From: Cryptomeria japonica
Lineage: Eukaryota; Streptophyta; Pinopsida; Cupressales; Cupressaceae
Direction: 5' to 3'
NCBI RefSeq assembly: GCF_030272615.1
Contig: NC_081411.1
Location: forward strand, 182,116,977 to 182,180,976
Length of the DNA stretch: 64,000 nt
In this document: positions 39,900 through 53,300 of the stretch, piece after piece
Layout of the letters: every line of letters starts with the position of its first letter
How positions within the stretch are numbered: the first letter of the stretch is position 1
Notes under the pieces: model-generated
The model's database searches: none
Seen by the model: the letters and a program-made list of their open reading frames with translations, nothing else
Told to the model about the DNA's origin: nothing
Position numbers and translations under genes: made by a program

Positions 39900-41050
39900 C
39901 CTAATTGAAAACAAATATAACATTTATATATAAATAAATAGAAAGGTATCAAAGTTAATCTGTGGAAGATTCAATTTATTTATTTATATCTTCTTAATCT
40001 CAGTAATTGAGAGTTAGTCTAATCATCTAGAGGTTAGGTTTTTATAGGGAAAGCATATTTATAATCTTTTAGAAGGATGTGGAATGGACCTCATCAACAC
40101 AACGAGCAAATCAAAAGTTGAACTCATGATTTAGATTATGTGAATCAAGGAGCTAACTCTAATGATTTATTTGAAAAAAATATACTAATCTAGATGTTAT
40201 TAATGTTAAGATGTTTGACATGTTAAATAAATATTTTTAATTAGTAAAAGTTTTATTTGTCATTGAAATTCACTTATGTATAAAATTGAATTTTACAGAT
40301 ATATACTTTAATAAACATTACCATACATTTAAACTCTATTAATCGTTTAGACAAAAACCTCTTTTAATATCCTTTAACCACATTTGAAGAAAATGCTGTT
40401 ATGGAAAAGAGATTCTTCATAATAAAAGTGGTAAATATAAATGAATGTATAATATTCTATAACAATTTTTATAAAATATGATTTAAAATATAAAAAACTC
40501 TGCGACTATCAGATTCCAGGTCTTCCTCGTACCCTACGCATATTCTTCAAACAATTGACACTGGACAACAATTGTTACGTCTTATTCGCCTTTACTTTTG
40601 CTTTCTGGTTTTGTCTTTTAACAGAGCAATTATTCAAGACGAACAGTGGCCCACAATTCTTGAAACTTTCAAGATACATGTCCTTGACCTTCAGAAGGAT
40701 AAGACTTAAAGCACTGAGCGGCCTGTAATGATAATTGACAACAAACAACTCATGTGGTCTTCCTGTGAATGGTAGTTGTTACATCTTTATCATTTTTTAA
40801 TATTGTGGAAGAGTTACCTGCCATTGTTTTAAAGGTGATTTTGTCCTTTGAAGTTGAGAGCATTGAAAAATCTCTATAGATGCGTGAATGGCCACGACTT
40901 GTTGATAGCACAACTTGCTAAATTGGTGGTAAGATTTTTAGCCGCCCTTTGGTGACCGCTGGCCTGGTGTCACCCAATAGAGTAAGGGCAATAGGAAGCA
41001 ATTAACTTCAACGGACCTTTTTTCAATCATAAAATGAAACTCAATTTTAT
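39900..41050. other. Intergenic, no gene seen
   Basis: Upstream flank of the kinase gene. The part at about 40,500-40,980 is less AT-rich than its surroundings and may be a decayed coding or element fragment, but no frame or domain could be recognised. Confidence 0.5.
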
Positions 41051-41059
41051 CCATAACTT

Positions 41060-41370
41060 CAGGTTGATTTTTTCAATCCTAATAAAAATCTTCATAAATG
41101 CATATCTCTTCAGCTGAGAATAAAGTAAAAATTGGTTTTTGTCAGTAAAAATGTTTGGTTATGTTTTCAATTTTATTAATTATTTTTATAAATGAATGTC
41201 TTTTGAACGGATGTTAAGTCAAGATTCAATTCTATTTGGTTATTTTTCAACTCTATTAATAATAGTTATGAATGCATATCTTTTGAGCTGACAAGTGAAG
41301 ATTCATCTCTATCAATAATAATATTTGGTTATTTTTTTAATACTAATAATAATTCTTATAAAATGTAAAT
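41060..41370. repeat. Degenerate tandem repeat, unit about 80-100 bp
   Basis: Three to four imperfect units with recurring blocks: atgcatatctcttcagctga / atgcatatcttttgagctga, then tttggttat, then ttcaa(t/c)tctattaat. Individual units differ at many positions. Confidence 0.55.
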
Positions 41371-42929
41371 CTTTTAGTTAGTTATAACAATTAAATCAAA
41401 TTCTTAAATCAATATAATGAAAAATAAATAAATAAATCATAATGATTAAATTTTGTTGTTAAGTAATAGTAGTAATTGCTAGCACACAAATCCAACTCAT
41501 TTATCTATTTAGTCATGTATTATAATGACAAAAAAAAAACTATTTATTTTATTATTATTTACTTTCCTCAAATATTCTAGACCATCACTCTATGAGCATC
41601 TAAGCTTATTTGGTCACCTTCACCACAAATAGATTACCTTTTTTGGGCTCCACCTTTTTCTCAATTTTTTAATTGAATTACTTATCTTTTTTTCTAAACT
41701 ATTAGTGTTATTGTTGGACACAAACTTTACCTAAGACAAGGTTGGTGGGGGATGCCACTATAGATTCTGAAAACTATGTTAGAGAAGATGACACTTATTT
41801 TGCATTCTTAAATCATTCATGTATCTCCATGTTTCTTAGAAAGTGTTGTCAGGGACATGAGAAGAAACAAATTAACATTTGTATTATACAAAATATTGGG
41901 GAGCTACTAAGCATTTCAAAATTGAAAGATTTGAGTGGCTATGAATTAGACGCCCATGTTGGACAAATGTAAATTATATTATTTTATTATCATGTCTATT
42001 GGTTGCATATTATTCTAGGTGTAAATTTTTGCAAGTGGTTTTTTGACTCTTATTTTGGGAAACCATTGGGTTTTCCCTCTCACAAGTTTATATAAGTTGC
42101 AACCATGAGATGGTAGTATTATGTTGAGTTCTTGTAGGTAATAGGGTGCTACTAAGTCCCGAAGAGAGTAGAGTAGTGAAGGGTATTGTTATATATGTCT
42201 TTGTAAAGCTTAATCTTGTACTTGCCCTCTTCTTCAGGTAAAGTTTTTTCTTGAAAGAGTTTCTCCACATAAATTTGATGTCTCTTATGGTTTATTATTT
42301 TTTCTATGAACTATGAATATGTAATAAATTAATCTCAAGCTATAAATTTATTATTTTTAGATTTCAATATTGTAACTTACACTTGTTATTTTGAGATTTG
42401 ATCCATATATCAATACTTGTATATGATTATTTAGGATTGTGTCTACCACCATTATTTTTGTATTGGCAACTATATGGTGCACTTTACAAGATAGTTATAG
42501 TATTATTTTAGTTTGTATATTATGTTGTTATTTTAGTTGATTATGCTTATTCATCATCATTTAATTATTCTCATGTTTATGATGTTTGACCTCATTAGAG
42601 GAAATTATGTGTTTCAACAATATATATGCATGAGTATCTTTGGTGCATGTTGAGTGAGTTATGTACAAGGTATCGAAATAACCTAGATCCACAAATCTAA
42701 GTGTACTCTGATAGTGGTTAATAGTAAATATCAAACTAGCTAATTATCACTATAAATTACCCACCATACTTAGTTGAGTATGATTTCCTAGATTATAACT
42801 AGAATTATACCCCAAAAACCATGGTGCAGGAGCACACAGAGAAAACCAATACCACCTGAGAAAAATGTTTTAGTTTGTTAAGTCCATTTTGTTTTGGGAT
42901 TGTTGGGTATGTCTTCATGTTGTCAACTT
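41371..42929 (+). other. Intergenic with possible copia-type solo LTR
   Basis: A small + strand ORF at 41742-41972 (76 codons) matches nothing I know. Around 42,060-42,300 there is a TATATAAG element (about 42,089) followed by about 110 bp and a GTTTTTTCTTGAAAGAGTTT-CTCCACATAAAT block that resembles the U5 region of plant copia LTRs. LTR ends were not found, so the solo-LTR reading is tentative. Confidence 0.3.
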
Positions 42930-43015
42930 CAATTTTATAATTCACATAGCTATGATAAGGATGTTAAATATGGTCTCTTCTTGGCTTGTATTCAAGGAAT
43001 GAACATGATTAGAAG
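42930..43015 (+). pseudogene. PPR gene fragment, part left of the gypsy insertion
   Basis: The frame reads LFLACIQGMN up to the insertion point, the helix-turn pattern found at repeat borders of PLS-type PPR proteins. It continues in frame in the sequence right of the element (IHQTVKD), once the duplicated GAACA is counted once. PPR proteins bind organellar RNA; this fragment is non-functional. Confidence 0.6.
43011..43015 (+). repeat. Target-site duplication GAACA, left copy
   Basis: Five bases directly before the 5' LTR, matching 48485-48489 exactly; 5 bp is the normal size for Ty3/gypsy integration. Confidence 0.9.
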
Positions 43016-43408
43016 GAAATTTGAAATATTGAAAAAACTATTTTCATATTTTTTCTAGTTTTTCTACATGTTAGAAATTAGAATTTTTGAAGGCCTTCGG
43101 AGCATTTTGAGTCCTGAGTAGAAAGTTATGTCTACTTAAAGTTAGGACAAAACATCATATAGTTTTTTTAAAATTTCATAGTTTTGGATTTAATTATGTA
43201 AATAAACAAATATGACTATTGGGTTTCGATTCTCAAGAGTTTTTGGTGACCCTTGCAATCTAATGAATTGTTATATGTTTGATTTTCAAATTGAATGGAC
43301 TACTTTTTGGCTTGCTTCAATTCCGTGTTTACCTTGTTCGTGTAAACAAATCCACAATACCACAGGTTCTCACTTAGGTGTTGTCATCTGAATTCATAAT
43401 TTGGATCA
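43016..43408 (+). repeat. 5' LTR of the gypsy element (393 bp)
   Basis: TGATTAGAAGG...GGATCA. It is 122 bp shorter than the 3' LTR because of one internal deletion near 43,112. The short sequence ATTTTGAG or a near match lies at both deletion ends. Confidence 0.92.
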
Positions 43409-43409
43409 G

Positions 43410-43417
43410 TGGTATCA
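43410..43417 (+). promoter_or_regulatory. Primer-binding site of the gypsy element
   Basis: TGGTATCA one base after the LTR, matching the first eight bases of the Met-tRNA primer site; the rest has decayed to an A-run. Confidence 0.75.
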
Positions 43418-43528
43418 AAAAAAGTTAGCTCCTATATGTAAGATCACACACGACCAACATATAAAAAATTGGGGTTGGAAACAAGAAATCCTTTAGACTA
43501 CCTTCCATTGAGATGCACACTATTGCAG

Positions 43529-44410
43529 ATGGCTAAGTTGTAGAGTGACGATGACATTAAAGCGTTGGTTGCATATGCATTAACAAAACAATGTGAAGAA
43601 ATGATGGAGCAAATCAAGAAAATGTTGTAAAGTCATGGGTCAAAAGAAAACCCACCATTCAAAGAGTATACACCATTCAAGGTGCAAGTAAATTTCAATA
43701 TACCCATGTTTCAAGGAAAGATTGATGTGGATGTTGTTGATGATTGGGTTTCAAAACTGGAAAGGTATTTCTCTGTCCACCAACTCTTAGATAAAGAGAA
43801 TATAACTTTCACTCTTCGCAAAGCTAAAAATCATGTGACAGATTCATGGGAAGCAAAGTTAGCATCCAAGGTAGCAGAAACTAATAGTACTTTTATTTTT
43901 GATCAAAAAATCACATGGGGAGAATTCATGGAGCACATAAAGGAAGAATATTTTCCTGTAGATACATATGAACATAAATATATGTAGTGGCAATTGCTTA
44001 GACAAAAAAGGGACCGAAATATTTAGGAATATGCTAATATGTTTCATGCTTTAGCAGCAAATCTTGGCATCAAGATTATGAGAAGCACCAAGTTTTGAAA
44101 TATCAAAGTGGGCTCCATTGGTATATCAAAACTGAAATGGAATTTCTAAACATAGAGATTTTACCTAGTGCATATAAATTTGCTACAAAAATTGAGGAGA
44201 AATTCAAAGAGAAAGGAAGGAGGGATAACTTTGCAAACAACAAATAGAAGGGTGAAGGTGGCAAAAATGCATGGAAACAAACCTCTAAGGAATCTTCTCC
44301 CAATTCATCACCGAAAAAGGCATGGGGTATTAAGAAGACACAAGAGAATAGTATGTGGTGTGAATTCCATAAGAGTCCCTCTCATAACACAAAAGATTAC
44401 AGAACCATAA
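43529..44410 (+). pseudogene. Gypsy gag
   Basis: Starts at ATG 43529 (MAKL). Stops follow soon after and again near 43,628. The best open piece is 43682-43987 (FNIPMFQGKIDVDVVDDWVS and on), a retrotransposon gag capsid pattern. A His/Cys remnant (CEFHKSPSHNTKD) lies near 44,360-44,400. It encodes the particle protein in intact relatives. Confidence 0.8.
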
Positions 44411-44499
44411 AAATTTTAATGATGGAGACACATAAGGACAAGGAAGAACCTAAGGTGGCACAATCTTGCACATAAGAAATATATTAACAAGTCATTAAG

Positions 44500-47400
44500 G
44501 CTGATCCACATGAAATGGTAGCTACTATAAAGATATTGCCCTGGGAGGATGAAGAAAGATTGTTCCACTCATAGATGTGGGTCGGAAAAAAATCCTTGAA
44601 CTTTATTGTTGATAGTGGAAGTCAAAAGAACGTAATATCAATAGAGACTATGAAGAGATTGGATCTGAAAACAATAGCACACCCACAACCCTATTCAATG
44701 GGATAAGTAAGTCAAGGGAGAGATACTCAAGTGCATCGATAATGTCACCTTTCATACTCTATAAAGCCTTTCAAAGATGTGGTTACTATGATGTATTTCC
44801 TTTAGATGTTTGTGATTTTCTATTGGGACAACCATATATGTACTAGCACCATGGTGTTTATGAGTCCAGACCTCGCAACATGACAATCAAATTAGGTGAA
44901 CAGAAATTTTGAATACCAGAGGTGAGCCCTACATACTCTACATCTTTGATTAGTGCTAAGCAACATAGGAGGATGGTTTCTAGAACATGAACATTCATAT
45001 TATTGATGATTCGTTCTAAAGAAGAAAGAAAATCAGTATATAATTCCCATGCCATCACAAACACTACAATATTGTAGAAAAGATCAATGGATCAGATTTT
45101 AATAAAATATGAGAATTTGTTTAAGTTACCAACTGGGTTACATATGTGCTGCCAAGTGAGACACACTATTGATTTCATACTAGGAAATCCATTGCCTAAT
45201 GAACCAGTCTACCATAGATCAGTATTAGAAAATAATGATATAAAAGGCAAATACAAGAATTGATTGAGAAGGGACATATTCATCCAAGTGAATCACCCTA
45301 TGGTAGTCTCATTGTTCTAGAAAAGAAACCAGGATGGAACTTCGATACTTTGTATTGACTATAGGGCCTTGAACAAAATTTCAGCCAAAAATAGGTATCC
45401 ACTTCCCCGGATAGATGAACTTTTTATCTAGCTTAGAGGGGTCTGATTCTTCACACAAATTGATTTGAAATTGGGATACCATCGAGTATCAATTGACTTA
45501 GCTGATGTGTGGAAGACAACTTTCAAATCTAAAGAGGGATTGTTTGAATGACTAGTGATGTCTTTCGGTCTAACAAATGCCCCAACGACATTCATGAGAA
45601 TGATGAATGATGTACTCAGACTGTTTGTTGATTCCTTTGTGGTGGTATATCTGGATGACATACTCATTTTTAGAAAAACTTGGGAGGAACATTTGTAACA
45701 TGTGGAAAAGATTCTCTCAACTTTACAAGATCATGGGCCTTATGCAAACAAAGAACAGTGGTCCTTTCGTATGAAGAGTATTAGATACTTAGGGTATGTT
45801 ATTGAAAGTGAGGGTGTCCATGTTGATCCTAAGAAGATACAACTGATTAAGGGCTGGCCCTCTCCTAGAAATCTCATAGAGTTACGAAGGTTCCTCGGAT
45901 TGGTAAACTTTTATCGCAATTTTTTGTTGGAGTTTTCCCATTTGTCTTGGCTTTTAAATCAGTCATTGTAGGAGGGAATACAAGGAAATTTCAAATGGAT
46001 AGGTGCTCAATAAGAAGCATTTGAGGAGTTAAAACAGAGGTTATGTTATGCACCAGTTTTATCTCTTCCTGACCTACAACAATCATTTGAAATAAAATCT
46101 AATGCATTAGAATATGCCCTAGGAGAAGTCCTCATGCAACATGGTCACCCATTTGTATATCATAGTGAGAATTTTTTCTGATATAGTGCATTGGTATGCC
46201 ACTTATGACAAGGAACTATATACTATTGTTCAAGCCGGTAAGCAACGGAAACATTATATTTTGTGTAAGGAGTCTATCATCCATATAGACCACAAACCTT
46301 TTCAATTTTTACAAACACAAGGGAATTCGCAGAATGATCGACATCAACAATGGTCAACCTATCTTCAACAATTTCATCGCAGTGTTCACCACAAGAAGGG
46401 AAGTACCAACAAAGTAGTAAACTATTTGAGCAGTCCTCCAATTGCAACTATAAATATAGTATTGGACTCATGTGGTCATCAAAATGAAGCCTGGACTTGC
46501 TTGTATGGAAATGATGTTGAGTTTGCAGACGTTTATAATCAATTGGTGAAGGGAAATCAAGTGAATGACTTCTATTTGCAAGATGGAATGCTTTGTCACC
46601 TTAGTCAAATCTATGTGCCGAATGCAAAACAGAAAAAGATGATATATGGGAAGCTCACTATAGTAAGGTTGATGGTCATTTTGGCATAGGTAAGACTACT
46701 ACTATACTTCAGAGATATTTTTATTTGCCAACATTGAGAAATGATGCCATTTCATATATTCAATCTTGTAGCGTATGTGCTATTGCTAAGCCTGCCAATT
46801 GTAAATTTGGACTATATTCACCACTTCTTGTTCCTGAAAAACCTTGGTATTCAGTTTCTATGAAATTTATGTCTAGTCTTCCTACCACCAAAAGAGGCCA
46901 TGATTGTGTGTGTTGTGGTAGACAGGTTCTCAAAAATGGCAGTAATAGTGGCTTGTAAAAAGGCAATTTTTATAGAGGACACTACAAAGATTTTCTTTGA
47001 ACACATTTGGGTTCATTTTGGTCTGCCGAATACCATTATTTCAGATAGGGACAACATGTTTTAGAGTAAGTTCTAGTCCACATTATGGGAGAATATGGAC
47101 ACAAAATTAACAAAGTCTACTTCTTTCCTTCCTCAAATAGATGACCAAACAGAGGTAGTGAATAAGATGATCATTCACATCCTATGCATGTTTCACTAAA
47201 AACACCCCCGCACATGGGATGAAAGTCTTCCATATGTTCATCATAGCTACAACAAGGCAATTCATAGTTTGACTTGCCACAACCCATTTGAGGTTTGTCT
47301 TCGTTATCAACCACTTGGACCCATGGATGTTGCCATACCACTTATTCAACCCTATCTGGTTCCACGTGTTGGTAAGGAGGAAGATAAGGCAACACAGTTC

Positions 47401-47890
47401 ATTGATAGATTTCATCATCTGCAACAACAAGTTCATGAAATCTTGGAGCATAGTAATAAGAAATATAAGGAGAGATGTGATGAGCATCGTACTCCTCATA
47501 ATTTTCAAGTCAGGGACAAGGTGTGGTTGCATATCCAAAAGGAATGATTGCAGGGTGCCAATAGGAAGCTTCGTCCTCTATGTTATGGGCCATACACAAT
47601 CATCAAGCAAGTTAGTGATAATGCTTTGGAGCTCAATTTACCCCCATTTTAGGGTCTTCATCCAGTCTTCAATATGGAACTCTTGAAGCCATATTTTCCT
47701 CCACTATTAGATGTTACAAATGTGGCAAAAATAATTTCCACTATAGAATTGAATCCAGATGCAACTTCTCCATTCCAATGTGGTCAGCTTGTGGACACCA
47801 TGGTGAAAACACTCAAATAGAAACAAATTTATCTATACATAGTGGTTCGAGTAGGGCAAATCGCTCTACATGAAAAGTGGTTTACCATGG
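44500..47890 (+). pseudogene. Gypsy pol: protease, RT, RNase H, integrase
   Basis: Protease active site FIVDSGSQ near 44,600. RT core from about 45,230, with CIDYRALNK (frameshifted), [11 protein letters not shown] and the catalytic VYLDDILIF near 45,645. Open piece 45702-45971 covers the RT thumb. RNase H from about 46,000 to 46,430 has its first acidic motif decayed (EIKSNALEY where Asp is usual). Integrase zinc region with HFGIG and CSVCAIAK at about 46,670-46,790. The first catalytic Asp is replaced in SMKFM; SDRD and QTEVVN are present. GPY/F block at about 47,570-47,690. A chromodomain-like tail (FPHLIQ near 47,910) is possible. Confidence 0.85.
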
Positions 47891-47952
47891 AGTAGCTTCA
47901 GCTCCATTTCCCTCATCTTATTCAGAGTGTTGATGCAATGGGGTCCATGTCA

Positions 47953-47969
47953 ATTGAAGGGGGAAGTAA
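47953..47969 (+). promoter_or_regulatory. Polypurine tract of the gypsy element
   Basis: TTGAAGGGGGAAGTAA immediately upstream of the 3' LTR. Confidence 0.85.
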
Positions 47970-48484
47970 TGATCAGAAGGAAATTTGAAATATTGAAAAA
48001 AATATTTTCATATTTTTTCTAGTTTCTCTACATGCTAGTAATTGGCATTTTTTAAGGCCTTCAAAGCATTTTCAGCCCTTGAAACTTTGGCCTATCCCTT
48101 AGAACATTGTCGTAGGCATGTTCTTTAAGGACTTCACCTTCAACTCTTGGAGACCTTTCTAACGAGTTAAACGACTCGCAATTTTGAGTCTTGAGTAGAA
48201 AGTTATGTCTAGTTAAAATTAGGACAAAATTTCATATAGTTTTTTGAAAATTTGATATTTTGGATTTTATTATGTAAATAAACAAATATGACTGTTGGGT
48301 TTCGATTCTCAAGGGGTTTTGGTGACCCTTGGACTCTCATAAACTGTTATATGTTTGATTTTCGAATTTAATGGATTACTTTTTGGCTTGCTTCAATTTT
48401 GTGTTTACCTTGTTCGTGTAAACAAATCTACAATACCGCAGGTTCTCACTCAGGTGTTGTCATCTGAATTCATAATTCAGATCA
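47970..48484 (+). repeat. 3' LTR of the gypsy element (515 bp)
   Basis: TGATCAGAAGG...AGATCA; full-length version of the LTR, including the 122 bp lost from the 5' LTR. The non-deleted parts align end to end. Confidence 0.93.
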
Positions 48485-48489
48485 GAACA
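48485..48489 (+). repeat. Target-site duplication GAACA, right copy
   Basis: Exact match to 43011-43015. Confidence 0.9.
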
Positions 48490-48900
48490 TCCATCAAACC
48501 GTAAAAGATATAGAAATTTTGTCAAATGTTGTAGTTGCAATTGCCTAGTAGTAATGTATGCAAAATGCAAGAACCTAGAAAAAGCCCGTGACTACAATGA
48601 CTGTAGCTATGCACAGAATGGATTTGTTGAAATGGCATTTGTGAAGTGTAAAGTTAAATTTCGTGACCTTTGGCAGATTCCTCAAAGCTTGACCTTTCGA
48701 AGAGGACTTCGAGATCCATCAGCGCCTAAAATTTAATGCGATGTTGTAATAGCAACTACCTGTGAAAACCTGGCACGTGGTTTGTTTGACATTGTCTCCA
48801 AGAAATGTGTGTATCGATTCAATGATGGCATCATGGAAGGATATGTACAAAAAAGATTTGTCAAAGAGTCTCTAGATAGGCGTAGTAGCTTCATCGCAGC
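48490..48900 (+). pseudogene. PPR gene fragment, part right of the gypsy insertion
   Basis: Resumes the reading frame of the left fragment (IHQTVKDIEILSNVVV), then after a one-base slip gives VMYAKCKNLEKARD and YAQNGFVEMA, the canonical PPR helix motifs. A second, more decayed unit (LARGLFDIVSKKCVYRFNDG, GYVQKRFVKESL) lies at about 48,760-48,880. The MYAKC and YAQNGF motifs make the family secure. Stops and missing repeats make it a pseudogene fragment. Confidence 0.75.
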
Positions 48901-50364
48901 CTTCAAAATAAACTCTTAGAGCAGGATATGGATACCCATCGCAGCATAATAAAAGGGTTTCAACAAATGCAATAATGAAATTAAATAAAGAAACCAATTC
49001 AGCTACTAGTAATTCCAAACTGCCATCCAGCAAAGAAGCCGTTGATTTGACTTGACGTGGAAGACTAACCGGTTGGAAACAAATTGGTTAAAGGCACAGC
49101 AGCTGAAACCAAATTGTTAGGGGCATTGCAGATTTTAAAAATGACATGAGATTGGCAAAAGAGGGAGGTATGGAGCAGCGATCCAAAAAAGTGAGTGGGT
49201 GTGCAAAAGAGAAGAGAGGCTTTGTGTTAGGTTACATAGAGAATAGAGAATGAGTAGCTGCATAGTGAGAGAGAGAGAGATGTGGGCATTGTAGTTATAA
49301 AGGAGAGTAAGGTTGTTATTAAGAAGGATAGAGGCTAATGTGAAGGCTAAATTTTGTAATGAGGTTTACAGTTGTTTTTTGGTTTGAGAAATTGAGAAGG
49401 TATTTCCATTTATGTTCCAATTTATTTGTTCTTGTGTTTTGTATTGTGTTTGTAGGTGGAGAGGTTGTTCATATTGCAATATATCATGATGGATTAATGT
49501 TTCACAAAACCTTAATCTTCTATCTGATCAACTTGTTAAGAGTGTTTGAATGGTTGTCCAAATCAATTTTATAGTTTTAATTGGAAATTTAATATGTGAA
49601 AATAAATATGGAGGCTTATGTATATTTATTAACAAATGCATGGCATAATTAGGGTAAAATAGTTGTAAGTTGGACTTAAAAGTATTATTTATTTATTTTA
49701 TTTTGAAAAAAAAATGTCAGTTGGGTTTTATAAAGGGAAATTAGCTCATTTTCATACTTAGTCAATGTTGGACTTCTTGGAGTGCATGAAACGCTTTTTG
49801 TGCATGAAATTTGGAATTTGAAATGTGAAGTCAAATGTGAGGGAAATTTGATGAGAATTGTTGCAATAGAATAGGATTTGGGAGGGGATTGTTCTGTCCA
49901 ATGGATTTGTGATCTTCTTTAATGTGATGGGAGAATTTGAAGTTTCAAATTTGGATCAAACTTGAGGTATGAACCTCACTTCTCCCCCTTTCTCTTCATT
50001 TTTATTTCTATTTGTTTGTAAATAATTTGATTCAATAAAAGAAACATTTTCTTAATTGTAATATTTTCATTTGAGTTAATAACAGTTTTTTATAATAATG
50101 TTTGAGGAATTTTCTATTTTACGTCGTTGCCATGCCCAATTCTCTAGAATGGGCAAATTGTTAATTTTTATGATAGAAATTGGGTGTTAAACACATAAGG
50201 ACTAAATGGATATTCTTATATTTTTAAATTTTGAATAAACATATTAATGACTTTTTGAGCTATTTTAATGAAGGAATAGTCGTTTTCCTTATTTTTGGGT
50301 GAAAATGACAAAGTGATAAAAGTGGAACTATTCTCGAATTTTAAATAAATTATAATGTTGTTTG
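48901..50364. other. Intergenic, no gene seen
   Basis: Moderately AT-rich. It includes a short GA microsatellite near 49,268-49,281. A 71-codon ORF at 49359-49574 is without recognisable domain and probably random. Confidence 0.5.
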
Positions 50365-53300
50365 ATAGATATGTTGTATGAATTTTGTATTTGGATCAAT
50401 TTGGATCCTGTTTCACATCATTCTTAAGATTTGAGAAATTATGCTTAAGTTTTGAAAATATTGTAAAAATGTGAGTTTTCATTGGTTGATTTGATTTTAT
50501 TCCACATTTGTGAAGAACTTAATAAGATTAATATTAGGTACTAGAATGGGTTAGGGGAGTGGCTCCCAACATTTTTTGGCCCAAATAATCAAAGTGGCAT
50601 GTAGATAATCATGGGTGGGAAGTCATTTTAATCAAGTGATAACTAATAAAATATTATTAATAAAACAATTGATATAACAGATGCCCCTTGAATCCCTTGA
50701 GTGCTCATCAAGGCCAAGGATGACTTGTGAAGATATTCCTTCTTGTGGAGTGTCAAATCCTGTGTGGTTGAGTATCCTCATCTATATGAGAGGGTAGTAT
50801 GTTCTACATGAGACAATCTCTTTGTGCTCATGTGATGGCACTCTCTAACTAGCACTCTAGCATATAAGACCTAATGTAGCTTGAGTAGAACCTAAAAGAT
50901 GTTGGATTCCTTTAATTTTGGTGTTTACTCTATGTTATTTCATGATTAGTATACTTTTTGATTGTTGTGTGTAAGCCTATCTCCCCTTTTGTATTTTTTG
51001 ATTCTTGTGTTTGAGTCGTGTGATTATATCCATAGCATGATGGGGTAGATCTACCATTTTCACATATTTGGATGGCATGTAAAACCACCATTCAATATTT
51101 GAGGCTTTGACATCAAATTTAACATTGGACTCTACCTAGTCACTTTTCCTATCATTCTTTCAAATTTACTTTTATGATAGAAAATGTATAATTCATGGAC
51201 CTTGTGTCCTATGTCATGTAATTTTATTATTCTATATTGGACTTTCTTTAAGTAGGAGTTATAATCTAATGTAAATGAGAATGAATAGTATATTTTACAT
51301 GTCTTGGTGTTGGTAACAAGCACAAGTAATCTTGAATCTTTCCTTCCATTTTGAATGTTGTATTACAGTTAAAATGATGTCAGAATCTTATTTTGGTTAT
51401 AAAATAAATCTAGATATTTTAGAGTCATCTTTGTGTGTATTGTAGAAACCCCATGTCATAATCCCAACTTCTAGTGCCATTATATGTCATGTTGTGTGAT
51501 TTTGAGTCTATTTGGGGTCATTCGATATGTCTTGTAAAGGTATATAAATTTGTTAAAGTGTCATGATTTATTATAATTATAGGTTTTATCTTAGGATGGG
51601 ATTTTAGGATATTAGTGAGGTCATTACACATCTCCCCATCCTCTCCTCTTGTGTGCATTGGTGACGTCTAGTGTCTAGGGAAGTCATTTTCCTTCCTTCT
51701 TACCTGAGTATTTTTGTCATTTTCATATTCCTAAGGCTTTGTGTGAACCTCTATCCTAGTCCACTCCATCTGTTGTTTCCTAGAGCTCAATCACTTATCT
51801 TTAGATTTCTCACTAACTAGGATGTTTGTGTATCAAAGAGGGCATTAGTGTACAAGGAAATTTACAAGGACATAAGCACCTATTAAGGACACTAGCACAT
51901 CTAGAGGACTCAAAAATTCCTAGAGGAATATAGCATGTTCTTCTAGTGTCCTATTTGGGTTTCATAGTCTACTTGTGGTGCTAATATACTCAAATCTTTA
52001 GCAAAAAAAAAATTGGGCTTCAAATGGACAAACCTTAAATAAAAACGTTATTTAATGTATCCTATTGATTCTAGGGAATATTTGAGGTGGTCCATTTATT
52101 TTGTCAATAAATAAATTATGCTTTTGATTGCATCAGTTTGTCTCTGTTGGTTCCTAGGAGGTTGATTGTCGCACCTAGGGACGAAAGAGATATTTGAGAT
52201 CATCTAATGAGGTCTTGTAAATTCTTTGAAGTTTTCTAAGGGTTAAAAATTATTTTTTCTCAAATCAGGTGTCTCAAGCCTTCCTCTTTGGTTGGTTAGT
52301 GTTTTCAAGTCAAAGTCTTCCACTTGTGCATCATTGAGTTGTGAGAAGATGTTATATTTTCATATTTTGTCCTAGTGACCTTTTGATATTTTTAAATGTT
52401 TATCTTTATAGTTTCAAAAAAATAATTACATTATTTCTTAGCTAATGTCTTTAGGGGTTCCTTGGTATGGAATTACATCTAGTATTATATCTCATGTTCA
52501 TACACTAGAAGCTCTTGTCTATATGCTCTTACTATGTTTACTGTGTGTGGGGTGTGGTTGTTATGGTGAATCATATCTATGATGCTTAACCTTGTGACAT
52601 CATGCCTTAGTATGGATTTTAAACATAATCATGTTTGTGCTAACCTTGATGTAATATTTGTGTAATGAAACATACCTCCTAAGGGAAAAGGTAGAGCTTT
52701 TGGTACTTGAAAAAGTGCCCAAATTAATCCTAATCTAGGTGAGAATAAAAGAGGTGGTCAAGCTAATGAGCTTGGAGGTCCTCAAGTTGTTAATCTCCTT
52801 TAGGAGATAATATCCCGATTGAGGCCTTGATAGGAGGCATCCTTTGATGAGTAATCCAACCCTTTTGTTCAGCACAATCAATATCATGGATGAGATCACA
52901 AGCATTATCAAAGCTATAGTTGTTCAAGGGTAGATCAATGAAGAGATTGAAAGCATTCTCAAAGATCTAGTTTTTTAAGAGTAGGCCATTAAATAGATTG
53001 ATACTATCCTCATAGGTGAGGTAGGACAGTGGTCACTGAAAACCAAATTCTTCCAGGGCACATGAGATATCTTCTTAGAGCCCATTAGACCACATTTGAG
53101 TGCTCATTTGGAGATTCCGAGGTAGAGAGTTGGTTGAGAAAAATTGGATTGATATTTTTCTATGTATCCTTATGCTAATAATATTGGGCTCATTATGCTA
53201 TCATACATTTGAGGAGCTTTTATTACACCTGGTTGTATCAAGTGAACTAGAAGCTCAATCTTGACATTACTTTAATATATTGGGAAATCTTCTTAGAGAT

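Larger units (their letters stand above)
43016..48484 (+). mobile_element. Complete (dead) Ty3/gypsy element in a PPR gene
   Basis: 5,469 bp with 5' LTR, primer-binding site, gag, protease, RT, RNase H, integrase, polypurine tract and 3' LTR, flanked by GAACA. The order RT-RNase H-integrase defines Ty3/gypsy. A GPY/F motif (YGPYTIIKQV) after the integrase suggests a chromovirus. Numerous stops and frameshifts in pol, and LTRs that differ by roughly 8% by eye, show an old insertion. Confidence 0.95.

Noticed and set aside
41742..41972. Small + strand ORF as a host gene
   Set aside because: No recognisable domain, no homologue known to me, and atypical position near a possible LTR; not enough to call a gene.
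47182..47686. Overlapping ORFs on both strands over the gypsy integrase C-terminus
   Set aside because: Only the frame at 47269-47547 carries the integrase-like sequence; the others are shadows.
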